Below are positions 46,098 to 48,620 of a stretch of 48,620 bases of DNA, in pieces; the stretch's first letter is position 1; every line of letters begins with the position of its first letter. The notes beneath the pieces were generated by a model. That model worked only from the letters and a program-made list of their open reading frames with translations, had not been told where the DNA came from and made no database searches. The position numbers and the translations under genes are program-made. This stretch comes from Photobacterium sp. Ph5 (lineage in GTDB: Bacteria; Pseudomonadota; Gammaproteobacteria; Enterobacterales; Vibrionaceae), in the NCBI RefSeq assembly GCF_022129445.1, contig NZ_JADQAQ010000037.1, positions 1 through 48,620 of the forward strand, read 5' to 3'.

Positions 46098-46458
46098 CAC
46101 TGAAAATTCTTTACGGTTTACAATCAGAACATATTTATGTGGTTAAATCCCACAGCGATTATGAATATCCATATCCGGATCATAAATAGAAGTACAAACA
46201 TCCATAATACCTAGCACTAAGCAACTTCATTTTCTTCCTAAACTATCCTTGTGTAATGTTGTAACAACTTTTTCAAGGCACTTACATTACAACCATTCAC
46301 AAACATGTTACCAACGATACTCATCTGATTTCTATGGTTCAATGCGTAACAGGCTGTTATAACAATATAATCTCTGTTCTCGTTACGACTTACCATGATC
46401 TGAGATAAAAAAAAGAGTGAGTTAAATATGAACGTAAACGCTAATTGGATAAAGATAT

Positions 46459-47034
46459 TTAACTTTTTTTATATGATTTATTTTTACCAAATAGCATTTC
46501 ATGAAGTAACTTTAATGCTCGATATAATCGCATTTTACAAGCACTAATTGTTATACACAAAACATCACTGATTTCTAATAATGTTAGATCTTGATAAAAT
46601 CGTAAATCAATAATCTCTTGTTCGTTATAAGATAGTTCATCTAATAAGATATCCATATCAATTTTATCATCAATATTCACTTGATTATAATCACTGATAG
46701 GCTCAATATTATTTATAGAAACGTTTTTTTTATAATATTTATTTTTTTTTGCTAAGTGTGAATAACAAACATTATCCGCAATAGTATAAATCCACGTTCT
46801 AAAAACACCTTGATGACAATATTTTGGTAATGCTTGATAAATTCTCAATAAAACATCCTGAACAACATCATCAAGACTGTCACTATCATTTATTCTATAC
46901 ATACACCTTGAATATAAAGATGACCAATAAGGCTTCATTAGCAATGAAAATATTTCATTTCTTTTTAAGGTGTTATTTTTAAAAATATAAACCAAATCAC
47001 TTTCATTTAAAAAACCATTATTTAATACATTCAT
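46459..47034 (-). CDS. ECF-type RNA polymerase sigma factor
   Basis: This is a 191-residue sigma-70 family factor with only regions 2 and 4. Region 2 (about 40-110) shows DDVVQDVLLRIYQALPKY and FRTWIYTIADNVCYSHLAKKN. Region 4 (about 130-183) shows LSYNEQEIIDLRFYQDLTLLEISDVLCITISACKMRLYRAL, a helix-turn-helix. The start at 47034 has GGA 7 bases upstream. The coding sequence is noticeably richer in A and T than its neighbours, a possible sign of transfer. No anti-sigma gene is adjacent. The upstream gene encodes a probable outer-membrane barrel. Confidence 0.9.
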   Translation of the reverse strand: MNVLNNGFLNESDLVYIFKNNTLKRNEIFSLLMKPYWSSLYSRCMYRINDSDSLDDVVQDVLLRIYQALPKYCHQGVFRTWIYTIADNVCYSHLAKKNKYYKKNVSINNIEPISDYNQVNIDDKIDMDILLDELSYNEQEIIDLRFYQDLTLLEISDVLCITISACKMRLYRALKLLHEMLFGKNKSYKKS

Positions 47035-47118
47035 TATCATATCCGTATAGTGATTTTATATTATTCCAATGACAAAAAAATCATGTTACTTACAATACAT
47101 ATTTACTATAAGCAAAAA

Positions 47119-47159
47119 AAAACACAGACTTGTCTTATAAAAAAGAAAGCCTGTGTTTT
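47119..47159 (-). terminator. Terminator after the outer-membrane protein gene
   Basis: The arms AAAACACAG (47119-47127) and CTGTGTTTT (47151-47159) lie between the barrel gene and the sigma gene on the minus strand. On that strand they are followed by a run of nine T, suggesting the two genes are separate transcripts. Confidence 0.8.
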
Positions 47160-47179
47160 AACATTTAGAAATTAACTTA

Positions 47180-48358
47180 TTACTTCAAACGGTACGTTAA
47201 ACCAAAGTGGAAGGTTGTATCGACATCATCATTTCGATTAGTGTTTGTTGTTCCATCATAATCAATATTATCTTCAGTTTTAGACAAGCCGCCAGTTACG
47301 GATAAACTAATAGAATTAGAAACATAGTAACGGAATGTTGAACGTAAACTATTGGTCATTAAATCTTCTGATTTATCACTTGCAGCATAAGTGAGTAACC
47401 ATGCGTTTTCCCAATCAATATTGTCACGAAGTTCATAAGTTAAAGACATGGTATTGGTTGCGTTAAAACCATTATCACCATCATCAAGCACTGCGGTTAA
47501 AATCGCTTCATTTGAAAATTGCGTTTGGTTATTGATTGGGTAATGATATTCAGCCCCAACTTCAAGCGCAGGTTTGGTATCAGAGCCATCATAATTAGTC
47601 AGTACTGCGCCAACCCCCGCTCTGACTAACCACCCGTATTTACGAGTAGAAATGCGTTCATTCACCAATACATCGTAAGATTTAATAGCACCTCGTGCGC
47701 CTAGTTTATCACCTAATGCTTTACCGATATCTTCTACCCAATACTCAGCATAATCAGCAGAGCCATAACGACTACGGTATGCTGGCTCTTTTGCTATGAC
47801 TTGAGCCACATTTTGATAAGTTTCGCGACTAATATTACCTCTTAATAAACCCCGCTCTTGAAGAGATTGAACAACACGAATCGCTTTTGCCATTGGGGTT
47901 GCATTGACCACTCGTCCATAACCTAAACCAACTGTTAACTTAGTAAAGGGATCTTCCATATCAGTTTGTGCGCCGACCTCTGCTTTACCATACCAAAAGA
48001 AATCATTTTCCTTCGGGCTAAAGTACATGTCATTTGTAAGTGAAGCTAAAGCTTGGTAATTTTCTTTACGTTCATCATTATCATTCGGACCTTGACTGAT
48101 GGTTGTATCACCGACAAAGTCAATTCGCGTATTTCGATCTGCTGATGAAAATACACGATCATAATTTGCACTTACAACAGCGTTATAACTGGCCTGATCC
48201 TGATTACCATCGCGTAAATCAAATTGCGCATCTAAGTATGCATCTTCATACGCTGATGTCGCTTCATCATAATCAAACATGCTAATTGGTTCAGCAAAAG
48301 TGACTGAAGATAACAGCATACCAACCGCAGCAGAGACTGCAGTGATTGTTGATTTCAT
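47180..48358 (-). CDS. Probable outer-membrane beta-barrel protein with a helical insertion
   Basis: The 392-residue protein has a clean signal peptide (MKSTITAVSAAVGMLLSSVTFA-EPI). Alternating strand patterns occupy about 55-150 and 235-392, and the chain ends in FGLTYRLK, strand-like but lacking a C-terminal Phe. Between the two barrel parts, about 155-220, lies an alpha-helical stretch (AKAIRVVQSLQERGLLRGN and similar), which is unusual in barrels. AAAGGAG precedes the ATG. I do not recognise the family. It is followed by the ECF sigma gene in the same direction, beyond a terminator. Confidence 0.65.
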   Translation of the reverse strand: MKSTITAVSAAVGMLLSSVTFAEPISMFDYDEATSAYEDAYLDAQFDLRDGNQDQASYNAVVSANYDRVFSSADRNTRIDFVGDTTISQGPNDNDERKENYQALASLTNDMYFSPKENDFFWYGKAEVGAQTDMEDPFTKLTVGLGYGRVVNATPMAKAIRVVQSLQERGLLRGNISRETYQNVAQVIAKEPAYRSRYGSADYAEYWVEDIGKALGDKLGARGAIKSYDVLVNERISTRKYGWLVRAGVGAVLTNYDGSDTKPALEVGAEYHYPINNQTQFSNEAILTAVLDDGDNGFNATNTMSLTYELRDNIDWENAWLLTYAASDKSEDLMTNSLRSTFRYYVSNSISLSVTGGLSKTEDNIDYDGTTNTNRNDDVDTTFHFGLTYRLK

Positions 48359-48620
48359 GATACTACTCCTTTAATTGTTACTTTGTTTTTATTTATATTC
48401 AGTCCGTGGCTATGCCCGACTGTATTTACACAAACTCAGCAACAACTAAAAAAGTCACAATAAATTTTATTGCTTTTCAGCATTCTCAAAGTTAAGAAAT
48501 AATCTTGGAAGAAATATATAGCGTCAGAATAAAATAACGTAATTAATTTTTATAATAGAGGTTGTATTGTAGTGGTACATTAAATTTGGCCACCTACTCA
48601 GAGGTGATATCATCACCTCT
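48359..48620. other. Right edge of window, upstream of the barrel gene
   Basis: These 262 bases carry the leader of the barrel gene and, at the very end, a perfect hairpin AGAGGTGAT-ATC-ATCACCTCT (48600-48620) cut by the window edge. No gene is visible. Confidence 0.4.

Larger units (their letters stand above)
45908..46458. other. Non-coding region upstream of the fpv-like operon
   Basis: These 551 bases hold the Fur-box-like site (45951-45969), a minus-strand terminator (46062-46097), and a possible minus-strand small ORF (46143-46217). They also hold an inverted repeat TGTAATGT/ACATTACA (46252-46291) and a 13-base palindrome TAACAGGCTGTTA (46347-46359). No larger gene fits. A short RNA or peptide gene between 46098 and 46458 would explain the terminator. 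Confidence 0.5.

Noticed and set aside
46430..46549. 39-codon plus-strand frame (MNVNANW...) near a TATAAT-like sequence
   Set aside because: Most of it is antisense to the sigma gene, the product is low-complexity hydrophobic sequence, and no real ribosome binding site precedes it.
48600..48620. Perfect hairpin at the right edge as a terminator
   Set aside because: The T-run, if any, lies outside the window, and no plus-strand gene ends before it.

Overview
The window looks like an ordinary chromosomal segment of an AT-rich marine gammaproteobacterium of the family Vibrionaceae, most likely Photobacterium or a close relative. I infer this from the gene families (ydbH-ynbE-ydbL, YfiQ/Pat-type acetyltransferase, umuDC with a LexA box, SPOR lipoproteins, a vibrio-type DEAD-box helicase that starts MHFKDLGLDP) and from the low G+C seen by eye. 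No rRNA, tRNA, CRISPR array, insertion sequence or prophage is visible. The only recombinase is a lone tyrosine-integrase-like gene. Most genes are single units or small operons separated by clear intrinsic terminators.

Layout. 0-10 kb: a POT peptide transporter; a lipoprotein with two CxxCH haem motifs; a choloylglycine hydrolase/penicillin V acylase family enzyme; YciH; a HAD phosphatase; a periplasmic retropepsin-like protein; an internally duplicated small protein; the integrase-like protein; Ddl; and a SPOR lipoprotein. 10-18.6 kb: a DUF2301 membrane protein, an EAL-PAS-GGDEF cyclic-di-GMP protein, the Pat lysine acetyltransferase, a chemoreceptor with a duplicated CHASE3-like motif, and a DUF4344 metallopeptidase. 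18.7-24.2 kb: the ydbH-ynbE-ydbL envelope lipid-transport operon, then YeiH. 24.2-29.5 kb: a hexapeptide acetyltransferase, a TPR protein, an M60 (enhancin-like) secreted metallopeptidase, a small membrane protein and a lipoprotein. 29.5-39.2 kb: umuDC, a second SPOR lipoprotein, a DEAD-box helicase, a DUF2238 membrane protein, GalE, a lipoprotein alpha/beta hydrolase, a membrane GGDEF protein with a broken active site, a Nudix hydrolase and a YtaF/MntP-type membrane protein.

39.3-46 kb is the most interesting part: a tight nine-gene minus-strand operon behind a Fur-box-like sequence. It encodes a PepSY-type membrane protein, a DUF2271 protein, a DUF4198 protein, a small secreted protein, a membrane-anchored DUF6162-like protein, a ZnuA-like binding protein, an ABC ATPase, an ABC-3 permease, and a second binding protein with no histidine at all. 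The order matches, from memory, the Pseudomonas aeruginosa fpvGHJK-fpvCDEF locus (PA2403-PA2410), which reduces and strips iron from pyoverdine in the periplasm. My interpretation is a periplasmic iron (or other metal) release, reduction and import system working without pyoverdine. Upstream lie an ECF sigma factor with no visible anti-sigma gene and an outer-membrane-barrel candidate with a helical insertion.

Start codons were corrected where a ribosome binding site or signal peptide clearly favoured an internal start. Family names are recalled from sequence motifs, not from any search.
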